This document shows positions 1-6,399 of a DNA stretch of 6,399 bases, piece after piece; positions within the stretch are counted from its first letter, which is position 1, and every line of letters starts with the position of its first letter. The notes under the pieces are model-generated. The model searched no databases. It was not told where the DNA came from and saw nothing but the letters and a program-made list of their open reading frames with translations. The position numbers and the translations under genes were made by a program. Source of the DNA: an uncultured Pirellula sp. (GTDB lineage Bacteria > Planctomycetota > Planctomycetia > Pirellulales > Pirellulaceae); assembly GCA_903892365.1 (NCBI GenBank), contig CAITIF010000391.1, positions 1 to 6,399 on the forward strand, given 5' to 3'.

Positions 1-1331
1 AGCGGTATCCATAACAAGTACGCCAGCAAACAGAGCAATCCTGCCGCAACGCCCCACTGCGGTGAAAGCCATTCTTGCTGCACGCAAAACATTCCAAAAA
101 TAGCAAAGCACCATAGGATCATTCCATTGCGAATCGACTCCCATGGCAAAGACGTATTCTCCGAGACAACCGGTTCGCGAAAGCTTTCCAATGGTGAAAT
201 CGCACTCTGTTGTTTTTGGGCGAACCAGACTACCAAAAGCGTCAGCCCTGGTACAAAAATAGAAATGGCAACAATCGCAAGCCATGGAATCGAAAAGACA
301 CCTGGCGGAGTTTGCAACACAGCGGACAAAACATTCCCCATCACCAAACCAAGCCCACATCCGCTCAGCACCCCTAAGAAAACACCGATCAAGCTGATGG
401 CAAACGCTTCCATGAGTACCACTCGTGAAATCTGCTGTGCGGTTGCGCCAAGGCAACGCAGGATAGCAAAGTGCGGCCGGCGCTCCGCCAAATTCATCCG
501 CGTGGAATTGAGCACAATGTAAGCGGCCATTGCAACCGCAAGCGCGCTGGCAAAGGACAGGCCAAGCTCTGTGGACTTCAATAAATCGTCCGCGACACCC
601 ACCATGTTGGTTCGTTCTTTCACCTTGACGGATGTCGGCAATTGTTTTGTCAATTGGTCCGTCACCGAGGATTTAAGTGTTGCGTCATCGGACTTCAAAA
701 AGATTCGCGTGCGGTCCAACTGATCCTTGAGAGAACTCGACTTTTGCAGCCAACCCAAATCGACAATCAATCCATGCTCGCTCGAGATCTGATTCCAAGT
801 CTTCGAAGGGATAATGGCCTTCACCACCAGTTTCTTAAATCCCTTGCGAAACAGGCATTGCACAGCTTCCCCCTGTTCAACGCTCAACTGCCTCGCAACC
901 AATTCCGACAACAAGCATTCCTCGGGCCCTGGAAGTTGAGCGTCCGTCAATTGGAAAGCCGATTGCAGCAATTGCCGAACTGAGGTCTGCGATTCTTCGA
1001 GAGGAATTCCCATCGCTAGGCCTCGCGACTTGAGCTCTTTATTGCGAATCACCGTTCCTCGAATCAGGGTCGGCATAGCCACCGAGCCTTCTACAGACTG
1101 TGCCAAAGCTGGATCAAAGTCAGAGCTTGAATATCTGCCACCGCTCGCACTTACAATATCAAGGGACGGCAGCCCCTGGACCGCCTTGTTCAGCTCACGA
1201 AACGAGGATCGCGCGTTATGAGATGCGACAAAGATGCTGACCAGCGTCGCTGTCGACAAAATCAGGCTGACCAAGGTAAACAGCAATCGAGTCGGCCGCT
1301 GTTTCCAATGCTCCCAAAGAATATTGAGCAT
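1..1331 (-). CDS. FtsX-family ABC transporter permease, 3' end cut by the window edge
   Basis: This is the membrane subunit of an ABC transporter of the MacB/LolCE/FtsX type. I translated it by hand; 443 codons are open from the ATG at 1331 to base 1 with no stop, so the C-terminus lies outside the window. Residues 15-36 form the first membrane helix. Residues 37-255 are a large extracytoplasmic domain, as in this superfamily. Helices follow at about 256-275, 309-338 and 350-370, then two more at about 403-416 and 427-443. The FtsX core signature is at 278-300 (RMNLAERRPHFAILRCLGAT), followed by a glycine-rich helix. The SPLESFRE stretch at 379-386 resembles the segment that follows an FtsX core. 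Since the chain continues past two further helices, it probably belongs to the long two-core class of about 800 residues. The start sits 4 bp after the ATPase stop, so the two are surely co-expressed. The substrate cannot be read from the sequence. Confidence 0.93.
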   Translation of the reverse strand, partial: MLNILWEHWKQRPTRLLFTLVSLILSTATLVSIFVASHNARSSFRELNKAVQGLPSLDIVSASGGRYSSSDFDPALAQSVEGSVAMPTLIRGTVIRNKELKSRGLAMGIPLEESQTSVRQLLQSAFQLTDAQLPGPEECLLSELVARQLSVEQGEAVQCLFRKGFKKLVVKAIIPSKTWNQISSEHGLIVDLGWLQKSSSLKDQLDRTRIFLKSDDATLKSSVTDQLTKQLPTSVKVKERTNMVGVADDLLKSTELGLSFASALAVAMAAYIVLNSTRMNLAERRPHFAILRCLGATAQQISRVVLMEAFAISLIGVFLGVLSGCGLGLVMGNVLSAVLQTPPGVFSIPWLAIVAISIFVPGLTLLVVWFAQKQQSAISPLESFREPVVSENTSLPWESIRNGMILWCFAIFGMFCVQQEWLSPQWGVAAGLLCLLAYLLWIP

Positions 1332-1335
1332 AGGT

Positions 1336-2025
1336 CTAGGACTTTCTTGAATCGTGAACGATCAATCCATCGCGCATCTTCACAATTCTGTCCGCCGCTT
1401 CGGCGACCGTATTGTCGTGCGTCACGATCACTAGGGTCTGATGCAAATCTCGTACAAGCTGCCGGAAAAGGTCGATCACCATTTTGCTATTAGTGGAATC
1501 TAACGCACCAGTCGGCTCATCCGCCAGCAAGATCGCAGGCGACATGACCAAAGCCCGTGCGATAGCAACTCGCTGTGCTTCCCCGCCCGAAAGTTCTCCG
1601 GGGCGATTCTGTTGCTTGTTCTCCATCCCTACAGACGCGAGGGCAGCAATTGCCTTCGGCCGAGCCTCCTCGATCGAAACACCATCCAAACGCATCGGGA
1701 CCATGACATTGTCGATGGCCTTTAGCATAGGAAGCAAATGAACCTTTTGAAAAACGAATCCGATCCGCCTTCGACGCAGCAATGTTTGGCTAAGATCGTC
1801 TAAGTGCGAAATGGACTGCTGTTCCAACAAAACGTCACCTGAATCCGGGCTGTCCAACCCACCCAGCATATGCAGCAAGGTACTTTTGCCGCACCCCGAC
1901 GGGCCAACAATTGCAACGAATTCCCCTTTGGCTATGTCCAAGCTAACGCCGCGCAATGCCGGGTGATCGACAATCCCTGTTTTATAGGTCTTCGCCACAT
2001 TGAGGGCGCGAAGCAGATGTTCCAT
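1336..2025 (-). CDS. ABC transporter ATP-binding protein, LolD/MacB type
   Basis: This cytoplasmic ATPase powers the FtsX-type permease encoded next to it. At 229 residues it has the usual length of a single LolD-like nucleotide-binding domain. All motifs are intact: Walker [10 protein letters not shown] (41-49), Q-loop Q93 in VFQKVHLLP, signature LSGGEAQR (145-152), Walker B ILLADE with D169 and catalytic E170, D-loop GALDS (173-177) and the switch histidine H203 in VTHD. The segment around the Q-loop, with LLP followed by IDNVMVPM, is typical of the LolD/MacB/FtsE branch rather than of importers. The ATG at 2025 is the first start after an in-frame TAA 18 bases upstream, and an AGAAAG element lies 6 bases before it. 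The gene follows the 809-codon gene by 79 bp and precedes the permease by 4 bp. I leave the symbol empty because homology alone does not separate LolD, MacB-like and uncharacterised exporters. Confidence 0.96.
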   Translation of the reverse strand: MEHLLRALNVAKTYKTGIVDHPALRGVSLDIAKGEFVAIVGPSGCGKSTLLHMLGGLDSPDSGDVLLEQQSISHLDDLSQTLLRRRRIGFVFQKVHLLPMLKAIDNVMVPMRLDGVSIEEARPKAIAALASVGMENKQQNRPGELSGGEAQRVAIARALVMSPAILLADEPTGALDSTNSKMVIDLFRQLVRDLHQTLVIVTHDNTVAEAADRIVKMRDGLIVHDSRKS

Positions 2026-2031
2026 CCAAGA

Positions 2032-2037
2032 CTTTCT
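2032..2037 (-). promoter_or_regulatory. Putative ribosome binding site AGAAAG of the ABC ATPase gene
   Basis: AGAAAG lies 6 bases before the ATG at 2025. It matches the Shine-Dalgarno consensus only in part. The same hexamer, extended to AGAAAGTC, also occurs at 1347-1342 (read on the minus strand), 10 bases before the permease ATG. It appears again at 5296-5291, touching the TTG that opens the aquaporin frame. It supports the chosen ATPase start but is weak on its own. Confidence 0.35.
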
Positions 2038-2104
2038 GGTTTAGTTGAATCGACATGCAATCATCTAGGAAAGCCCAAAAACTGCAACTGCGATTCTGCT
2101 TCTT

Positions 2105-4534
2105 CTACCAAACTCCCATGATCCCATGAAGCCCATCTTGCTCCACAGCGTCCGGCAAACAACGCTCCAAATAGGGGGCGTGATCCGACAAAATGATAAA
2201 TGATCGAGGCAAGGGCTGAAATGGCGTCACATTCTGATTCGCACCTGCCCGCGCAGAAGCGATTCCCACACGTTCGGCCCAAAAATCCTCTTCGAAGATT
2301 TGCCCTGTGTTGTTTGCCCGACTATTGAAATTACTGAACTGATTCCGGAAAAACTGGTTCAAAGTGTACTGATCGGCAGAAGGAGCATCCACGGGGGTAT
2401 CTGTCGATACGGAAACATACTTCTTGCGGAGTACGCGAACGGCATCTTCCATCGTCATCTCCGAACATTTGGCTTGCGAACCCGGTGCTACTTCGGTCGC
2501 AATAAAGCACCGTGATTGTGCATCCACGAACATGGCGACACTCCAGGCAAAAGCCGAGTCGTTTCTGATCGATTTGTCGTTTAGCACTTCGTCTTTTTCT
2601 TCCGTTCTGCCGACCATGGAAACCCCTCGCAAGGGATGGGTTATACAGAACTGCGATTGAACTCGTGGCTGCAATAGGCCAGCATAAACCTGCTTTCCTT
2701 CTTTCTCGAACTGCTGGCTGCCAGGTAGTTCTTTGTTGGAATGGATGGTCAATGGTGACAGCTGGGTTTCCTCACCCAGCACCAATCCTTCGGAGGGAAC
2801 GACAGCAGCAAAGTAGCTTTGACGCGACCAAACCATCCCGTCGCCCCGTGCATCCAAACACGCAAAGGACCTTAGGCGACAAATCGATCCAAAACCATCC
2901 TTGAGGATCCCGTAGGCAAATAAAGCGAATGTAAAGAAAGCCGCTAAAAGAGGCATTAAAACCACCAGCCAGACACGACGCTTGTGCTGATTGCACCAAA
3001 AGAGAAGTCCCGGAACTACCAATCCTGCAAACGCTGAAACAAACACGAGAAAAGGGATCACAGGCGTACGTCCGACGGATGGAATCAACCATCCCCAGAA
3101 ATCATCCCCTATTCCCTCTTTGAATCGTTGAACTCGATTGATCGGAACTTCGGGCGAAAAACCTGAGGGGTCTCGAAACAAGGACTCTGCATCTCGGCGA
3201 GCATTCGTTTCAAGCCGTACCGTTCCAAACCCATAAGAGAACGTTAAATCACTCTGGAGAATGTCAGTTTGATCTTCGATCGCCTTTGCAACGCCCGAAC
3301 CTACCTGAGCTTCCGGAGAAAGAGGAACATCATAAGCCTCCAGCAAACGTGAGGATGCAATCTCCAGCGTTGACAGCTCCAGGTCGATTCTCGACTGACA
3401 CACCTCCAAGAAAGAATTCCATAAAATCCCAATGGTTTCGAGCAAATCGCCGGAAACGATCATTCCATTGGGAAACGTTTGCTGATTGTACTGTGCCGTG
3501 CCTGCGAAACCGTCAAGCAAACTTCTGGACTGAAACTGATCCCAAGAAGTATCTGAAAACAAGTCCAAGGTCGAATCAAAATCACTCGGTTGAACGCTTT
3601 GGACATCAACAGGCAATGTCGCAACCCCTCCGGGAATCCATTTTGATTTCGAAGCGCGCAAGTCGCTATCGGTTCTGGCCGCATCCATGTTGATCGCAAA
3701 GCGGTTTCGCACCTCTTTGATACTTTTCACGTTGCAGACGATTAACACTCCTCCTGCAAGTGCGTAGTTGTTTAAAGATTGAATCGCGTCTGGGGACAGC
3801 ACATCAAGTTCCGAGGCGTTGATTGCTACCTGATCAAACACGCTCAGGTACAGCCAGTTGTTCGGAAGAAGTTCGGAATTGGCATAGATCGGTTTGTTTG
3901 CACCAAACATCCGAGTTTCGGATTGCGAGTACCAGCGGCCGGTTTTTTCAAAGTCCTCTTTCGCGCTCTTGCGCCTTGGATCCAGTCTCGAGAGATCCTT
4001 GGAAAAAACCACCAAGCTTGGGGCGTTGCTTGCCCCGGAAAACCCGAGCTGGTTGTACGCGTACACTTTCTGTCCGCTCAACCTTTGACCGTTCAAGGTC
4101 GCAAAAATGTTGACCACCTGTGTGTCGAACATGTTGGCCAAGATCTCGCCTCGCGCTTCCGATGTCCCTTGCTCAATCGCAATTTCCAATACGGCTTGAG
4201 TCCCCGTTTCGGAAAAGTACTGGCCATTGGCGAAATGAACTTTGAGATTACCGTCCGTCTTAAATACCACACCTCGTTGCGGAACGACTCTTACATTGAC
4301 TGGGCAATAGCCCGCTTTGTATCCAGTCCACTCGGGGACCGAGACATAAATAAAAATGTCCCCCGTCGACCCCGATCGCTGAGTTATCAAGTATTCGGTT
4401 GCATTCTGGGATAGGTCGATCGCTCCCTGTGCAATCCCACGACTAGCGTGGAAAAGCACTGAAATAAAAACAGAAGCGATCAAACTCAACGCAAAGCGCG
4501 AAGAGATGTTCAGACTTCTCCCAAGGTGCAACAT
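2105..4534 (-). CDS. Large envelope protein with GATase-like region and two membrane helices; candidate ABC exporter partner
   Basis: I do not recognise a named family; what follows is architecture. Residues 1-35 look like a signal peptide: arginines at 6 and 13, a hydrophobic stretch from about 14 to 28, and a plausible cleavage after G-I-A (35). Residues 40-165 are beta-rich. Residues 170-310 resemble the class I glutamine-amidotransferase-like fold of some membrane proteins: a WLYLSVFDQVAIN strand-turn, a helix, then ALAGGVLIVCNV (258-269). Residues 362-430 are mostly helical. Two membrane helices at about 491-513 and 521-543 flank a short basic loop (NQHKRR), so by the positive-inside rule both large parts face out of the cytoplasm. 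Residues 550-809 form a second, probably beta-rich domain starting RSFACLDARGDG. The ATG at 4534 directly follows an in-frame TAA and lies 9 bp after the aquaporin stop. The ABC ATPase follows 79 bp downstream. An accessory role to that transporter is inference. Confidence 0.9.
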   Translation of the reverse strand: MLHLGRSLNISSRFALSLIASVFISVLFHASRGIAQGAIDLSQNATEYLITQRSGSTGDIFIYVSVPEWTGYKAGYCPVNVRVVPQRGVVFKTDGNLKVHFANGQYFSETGTQAVLEIAIEQGTSEARGEILANMFDTQVVNIFATLNGQRLSGQKVYAYNQLGFSGASNAPSLVVFSKDLSRLDPRRKSAKEDFEKTGRWYSQSETRMFGANKPIYANSELLPNNWLYLSVFDQVAINASELDVLSPDAIQSLNNYALAGGVLIVCNVKSIKEVRNRFAINMDAARTDSDLRASKSKWIPGGVATLPVDVQSVQPSDFDSTLDLFSDTSWDQFQSRSLLDGFAGTAQYNQQTFPNGMIVSGDLLETIGILWNSFLEVCQSRIDLELSTLEIASSRLLEAYDVPLSPEAQVGSGVAKAIEDQTDILQSDLTFSYGFGTVRLETNARRDAESLFRDPSGFSPEVPINRVQRFKEGIGDDFWGWLIPSVGRTPVIPFLVFVSAFAGLVVPGLLFWCNQHKRRVWLVVLMPLLAAFFTFALFAYGILKDGFGSICRLRSFACLDARGDGMVWSRQSYFAAVVPSEGLVLGEETQLSPLTIHSNKELPGSQQFEKEGKQVYAGLLQPRVQSQFCITHPLRGVSMVGRTEEKDEVLNDKSIRNDSAFAWSVAMFVDAQSRCFIATEVAPGSQAKCSEMTMEDAVRVLRKKYVSVSTDTPVDAPSADQYTLNQFFRNQFSNFNSRANNTGQIFEEDFWAERVGIASARAGANQNVTPFQPLPRSFIILSDHAPYLERCLPDAVEQDGLHGIMGVW

Positions 4535-4543
4535 TTAGCAAAC

Positions 4544-5290
4544 CTACCGTACTGGAGCTGCTTCTTTTTCGAACATGGTCTTATAAAAAAGACCTGCACC
4601 AACGGCACCAAGGATGGGCGCAACCCAGAATAGCCATAGCTGAGCAATTGCCCAACCACCGACCATCACAGCTGGACCAGTGGACCGCGCTGGATTGACC
4701 GACAAGTTTGTCACTGGAATTCCAATCAAATGGATCAAAGTCAAACCAAGTCCAATCGCAATCGGGGCAAACCCGGCAGGAGCTCTTTTGTCCGTAGCGC
4801 CATGGATGATGAACAGGAAGAAGAAGGTCAATACAACCTCCGCAACAAAGCATGCGACCATCGAATACTGACCAGGAGAATGTTCAGCATATCCGTTGGA
4901 AGCAAAGCCATCCGCAAGCTTGAAGGCAGGATTCCCAGATGCGATAACGTAGAGCACAGCCGATCCCAATAAGGCTCCAGCTACTTGAGCTAAAATATAA
5001 GGGCCCACGTCTGCGCCCTTGAATCTTCCACCGGCAGTTAATCCAAGCGTCACTGCAGGGTTCAAGTGACAGCCAGATATGTGGCCAATTGTGTAAGCCA
5101 TCGTCAGTACGGTAAGCCCAAAGGCCAATGCAACTCCAGCAAAGCCGATTCCCAAACTGATCGGCGTTTCTCCCACTTTGGCTGCAAAAACCGCCGCTAA
5201 AACAGCGCTACCGCATCCTCCGAATACAAGCCAAAAAGTCCCAAAACATTCGGCTGCACATCGCTTCCCTAAATCCACTAGATTACCCAA
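4544..5290 (-). CDS. aqpZ: Aquaporin Z (water channel)
   Basis: This is an inner-membrane channel of the MIP family for passive water flux. Its 248 residues align over the full length with E. coli AqpZ as I remember it, including [18 protein letters not shown] near the N-terminus and [18 protein letters not shown] in the second half. Both pore motifs are present: NPA at 77-79 and 199-201. Of the four selectivity-filter positions, Phe57, His187 and Arg202 are the water-channel residues, while the usual Thr is Leu196. Cys74 lies three residues before the first NPA, where E. coli has Gly. The loop after helix 1 carries about ten extra residues (around 36-45). There is no ATG start. The frame opens with TTG at 5290, 6 bases after an in-frame TAA; GTG at 5278 (residue 5) is an equally good start, and homology begins at about residue 9. 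The gene ends 9 bp before the 809-codon gene, so the two are probably co-transcribed. Confidence 0.96.
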   Translation of the reverse strand: MGNLVDLGKRCAAECFGTFWLVFGGCGSAVLAAVFAAKVGETPISLGIGFAGVALAFGLTVLTMAYTIGHISGCHLNPAVTLGLTAGGRFKGADVGPYILAQVAGALLGSAVLYVIASGNPAFKLADGFASNGYAEHSPGQYSMVACFVAEVVLTFFFLFIIHGATDKRAPAGFAPIAIGLGLTLIHLIGIPVTNLSVNPARSTGPAVMVGGWAIAQLWLFWVAPILGAVGAGLFYKTMFEKEAAPVR

Positions 5291-5337
5291 CTTTCTTTAT
5301 CGTACTCTGTTCAGTTTTTTACCACGAAAACCAGCCG

Positions 5338-5360
5338 AGCCCCAAGAAAGGGCTATGCCC
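5338..5360 (-). promoter_or_regulatory. Two mutually exclusive short hairpins in the aquaporin leader
   Basis: AGCCC (5338-5342) can pair with GGGCT (5350-5354) across a 7-base loop. The same GGGC (5350-5353) can instead pair with GCCC (5357-5360) across TAT. The two stems cannot form together, and the second also competes with the palindrome at 5359-5375. All lie 48-85 bases before the aquaporin start. The pairing is visible in the sequence; a regulatory role is inference, and stems of 4-5 bp are short. Confidence 0.3.
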
Positions 5361-5375
5361 GTATGAAACATACGG
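5359..5375. promoter_or_regulatory. Perfect palindrome CCGTATG-AAA-CATACGG upstream of the aquaporin gene
   Basis: Two 7-base arms are exact reverse complements with a 3-base spacer. The site lies about 70 bp before the aquaporin start. The CCGTA core recurs nearby at 5415-5419 and, inverted, at 5441-5445 (ATACGG at 5440-5445). That makes four copies in 87 bp of intergenic DNA, where about half a chance copy would be expected in the whole 245-bp gap. It could be a repressor or activator operator, or an RNA hairpin in the leader. No regulator gene is in the window. Confidence 0.4.
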
Positions 5376-5483
5376 ACTGCTTATCTGGCAATCAGCACCC
5401 GAAATTTAAAATTGCCGTAAGCCAATAATCCTTCCTGATATACGGCTCGTTAGTTCATTCGGGTGATGATACCAAAAAATGAC

Positions 5484-5525
5484 TTTGTGTGCGTTGGCTT
5501 AGTTGCAGTCCTGAACACACACAAA
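5484..5525 (-). terminator. Possible terminator-like inverted repeat after the propeller gene
   Basis: TTTGTGTG (5484-5491) and CACACAAA (5518-5525) are exact reverse complements around a 26-base loop. They begin 11 bases after the propeller stop codon. Read on the minus strand, the stem is followed after a few bases by a run of six T (5479-5474). The stem is AT-rich and the loop is long, so this is a weak candidate for an intrinsic terminator, but position and T-run fit. Confidence 0.25.
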
Positions 5526-5535
5526 AAAAGAGAGT

Positions 5536-6399
5536 CTACGACATCTTGACTAATTTGGTAATTCGTCCAGTCTCTACCCATTCCGCCACGTAGATATTTC
5601 CTAGGCGATCGAAGCAAGCGTCATGCGGATGGACAAACTTTCCATCTTGCCACTTCGTTTCGTCTTTTCGAATGGTAAACCCCTTGTCCGCTTCAATCCT
5701 GGAGACGTCGTCTCCTAAAGTGGCAATGGTTTTATAATCTTTGTCCAAAATCGACACTCGCGACTTCAGTTCAGGGACAAGCAGCAGATTCCCTTGCTGG
5801 TCCACGTTCGCTGGCAAGCCAAAGCCGGTGATTGTCTTTTCGTACTTGCCATCGATGGAAAAGATCTGAAGTGTATTGTTGGCTCGATCGGTCACGACAA
5901 TTTTCGGAGCTTGAGGATTGCGGTCGTCGATCCACAAGCCGTGCGGTGTATTGAACTTGCCTTCTCCTGCACCCTCGCCACCAAACGAGCTTAACCACTT
6001 ACCATCCTTGTCGTATCGATGGATCCGGAAAGCACCGTAGCCGTCAGCCAAGAAGAAACCGCCATCGCTGGTAAACGCGAAGTTTGTTGGCATGAATCGA
6101 TCTCGCCCCCACACGCGCTTGGGCGACTCGGCCTCGTCCGCATGGTAAACACCGGATTCTTTAGGAGCTCGATTCTTCCAAACGACTTCTCCCTTCAAAT
6201 CTAGTTTGGCAAACTCCTTAACCTGCTGATAAGCGGCAACGTAAAGAAATTCTTGCGAGCCTTCTTGGCGAACTTCGATTCCGTGCCCACCACCTTGATA
6301 CTGACTTCCAAATGCCCGAATAAATTTTCCTTGTTCGTCGAACACGAAGATAGAAGGGTGGTCCTTCAGTTGCTCTCGACCTTCGTGAATCACATAAAG
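5536..6399 (-). CDS. NHL-repeat six-bladed beta-propeller, PAL-like; 5' end cut by the window edge
   Basis: The frame is open to the right edge, so the true start lies outside. A GTG at 6393 is internal: the residues before it (Leu-Tyr) continue the first visible strand, LYVIHEG. The 287 visible residues contain successive propeller blades, each opening with a His-Gly, His-Asp or similar turn: GGGHGIEV (36-43), PTNFAF, PHGLWID (152-158) and PHDACFD (258-264). The layout matches the lyase domain of peptidylglycine alpha-amidating enzymes. His39, His153 and His259 match its three zinc ligands, Tyr121 in DGY its catalytic tyrosine, and Arg172 in TDRANN its active-site arginine. A signal peptide would be expected but is not visible. 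Enzyme activity is inference; many bacterial relatives are annotated only as NHL proteins. It is separated from the aquaporin gene by 245 bp and is probably a different transcription unit. Confidence 0.93.
   Translation of the reverse strand, partial: LYVIHEGREQLKDHPSIFVFDEQGKFIRAFGSQYQGGGHGIEVRQEGSQEFLYVAAYQQVKEFAKLDLKGEVVWKNRAPKESGVYHADEAESPKRVWGRDRFMPTNFAFTSDGGFFLADGYGAFRIHRYDKDGKWLSSFGGEGAGEGKFNTPHGLWIDDRNPQAPKIVVTDRANNTLQIFSIDGKYEKTITGFGLPANVDQQGNLLLVPELKSRVSILDKDYKTIATLGDDVSRIEADKGFTIRKDETKWQDGKFVHPHDACFDRLGNIYVAEWVETGRITKLVKMS

Noticed and set aside
145..159. Any trace of mobile DNA (terminal inverted repeats, transposase, integrase), CRISPR repeats or tRNA genes in the window
   Set aside because: None was found on either strand; the coordinates given are only a placeholder within the window.
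127..522. 131-codon plus-strand open frame
   Set aside because: It is antisense to the FtsX-type permease, which is continuous with clear membrane helices and the core motif. The composition looks like a shadow.
2061..2282. 73-codon minus-strand open frame overlapping the end of the envelope-protein gene and running past its stop
   Set aside because: It is in a different frame, rich in Cys, Arg and Trp, and shows no similarity to a known small protein. I considered a frameshifted extension of the larger gene but saw no supporting homology.
3779..4414. 211-codon open frame on the plus strand opposite the envelope-protein gene
   Set aside because: It lies wholly antisense to a well-supported gene. 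Its translation is rich in Arg, Cys and Trp and has no recognisable domain, so it is most likely a shadow frame.
5447..5475. Possible promoter TTGGTA-17-TAACGA (minus strand) before the aquaporin gene
   Set aside because: The spacing is right, but the -10 hexamer matches the sigma-70 consensus at only two of six positions, and planctomycete promoters are poorly defined.

Overview
The window reads as one strand of a bacterial chromosome. All five supported genes lie on the minus strand, so transcription runs from right to left. Moderate GC, weak Shine-Dalgarno signals and a PAL-like NHL propeller beside large envelope proteins suggest a planctomycete (Pirellula/Rhodopirellula type). This assignment is an inference from gene style; the window holds no rRNA or other marker gene.

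Layout from right to left. (1) 6399-5536: the C-terminal part of a six-bladed NHL beta-propeller, cut by the right edge. It keeps residues that match the zinc and catalytic residues of peptidyl-alpha-hydroxyglycine alpha-amidating lyase. (2) 5535-5291: the only real intergenic region (245 bp). It holds a long-loop inverted repeat just after the propeller gene, four copies of a CCGTA core (two forming a perfect 7-bp palindrome), and a chain of short, overlapping, mutually exclusive hairpins in front of the next gene. (3) 5290-4544: an AqpZ-type aquaporin with a non-AUG start. (4) 4534-2105: an 809-residue envelope protein with a signal peptide, a GATase-like region, two membrane helices and a C-terminal beta-rich domain; I cannot assign a function. 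(5) 2025-1336: a LolD/MacB-type ABC ATPase. (6) 1331-1: an FtsX-fold ABC permease, cut by the left edge.

Genes 3 to 6 are spaced by 9, 79 and 4 bp, which is an operon-like arrangement. The ATPase and permease clearly make one transporter of the FtsX/MacB/LolCDE superfamily, which moves lipids or peptides or performs mechanical work across the inner membrane rather than importing solutes. The 809-residue protein directly upstream is the best candidate for a dedicated extracytoplasmic partner of that transporter. Why a water channel is attached to this set is unknown. No tRNA, rRNA, CRISPR array, insertion sequence or phage gene was seen.
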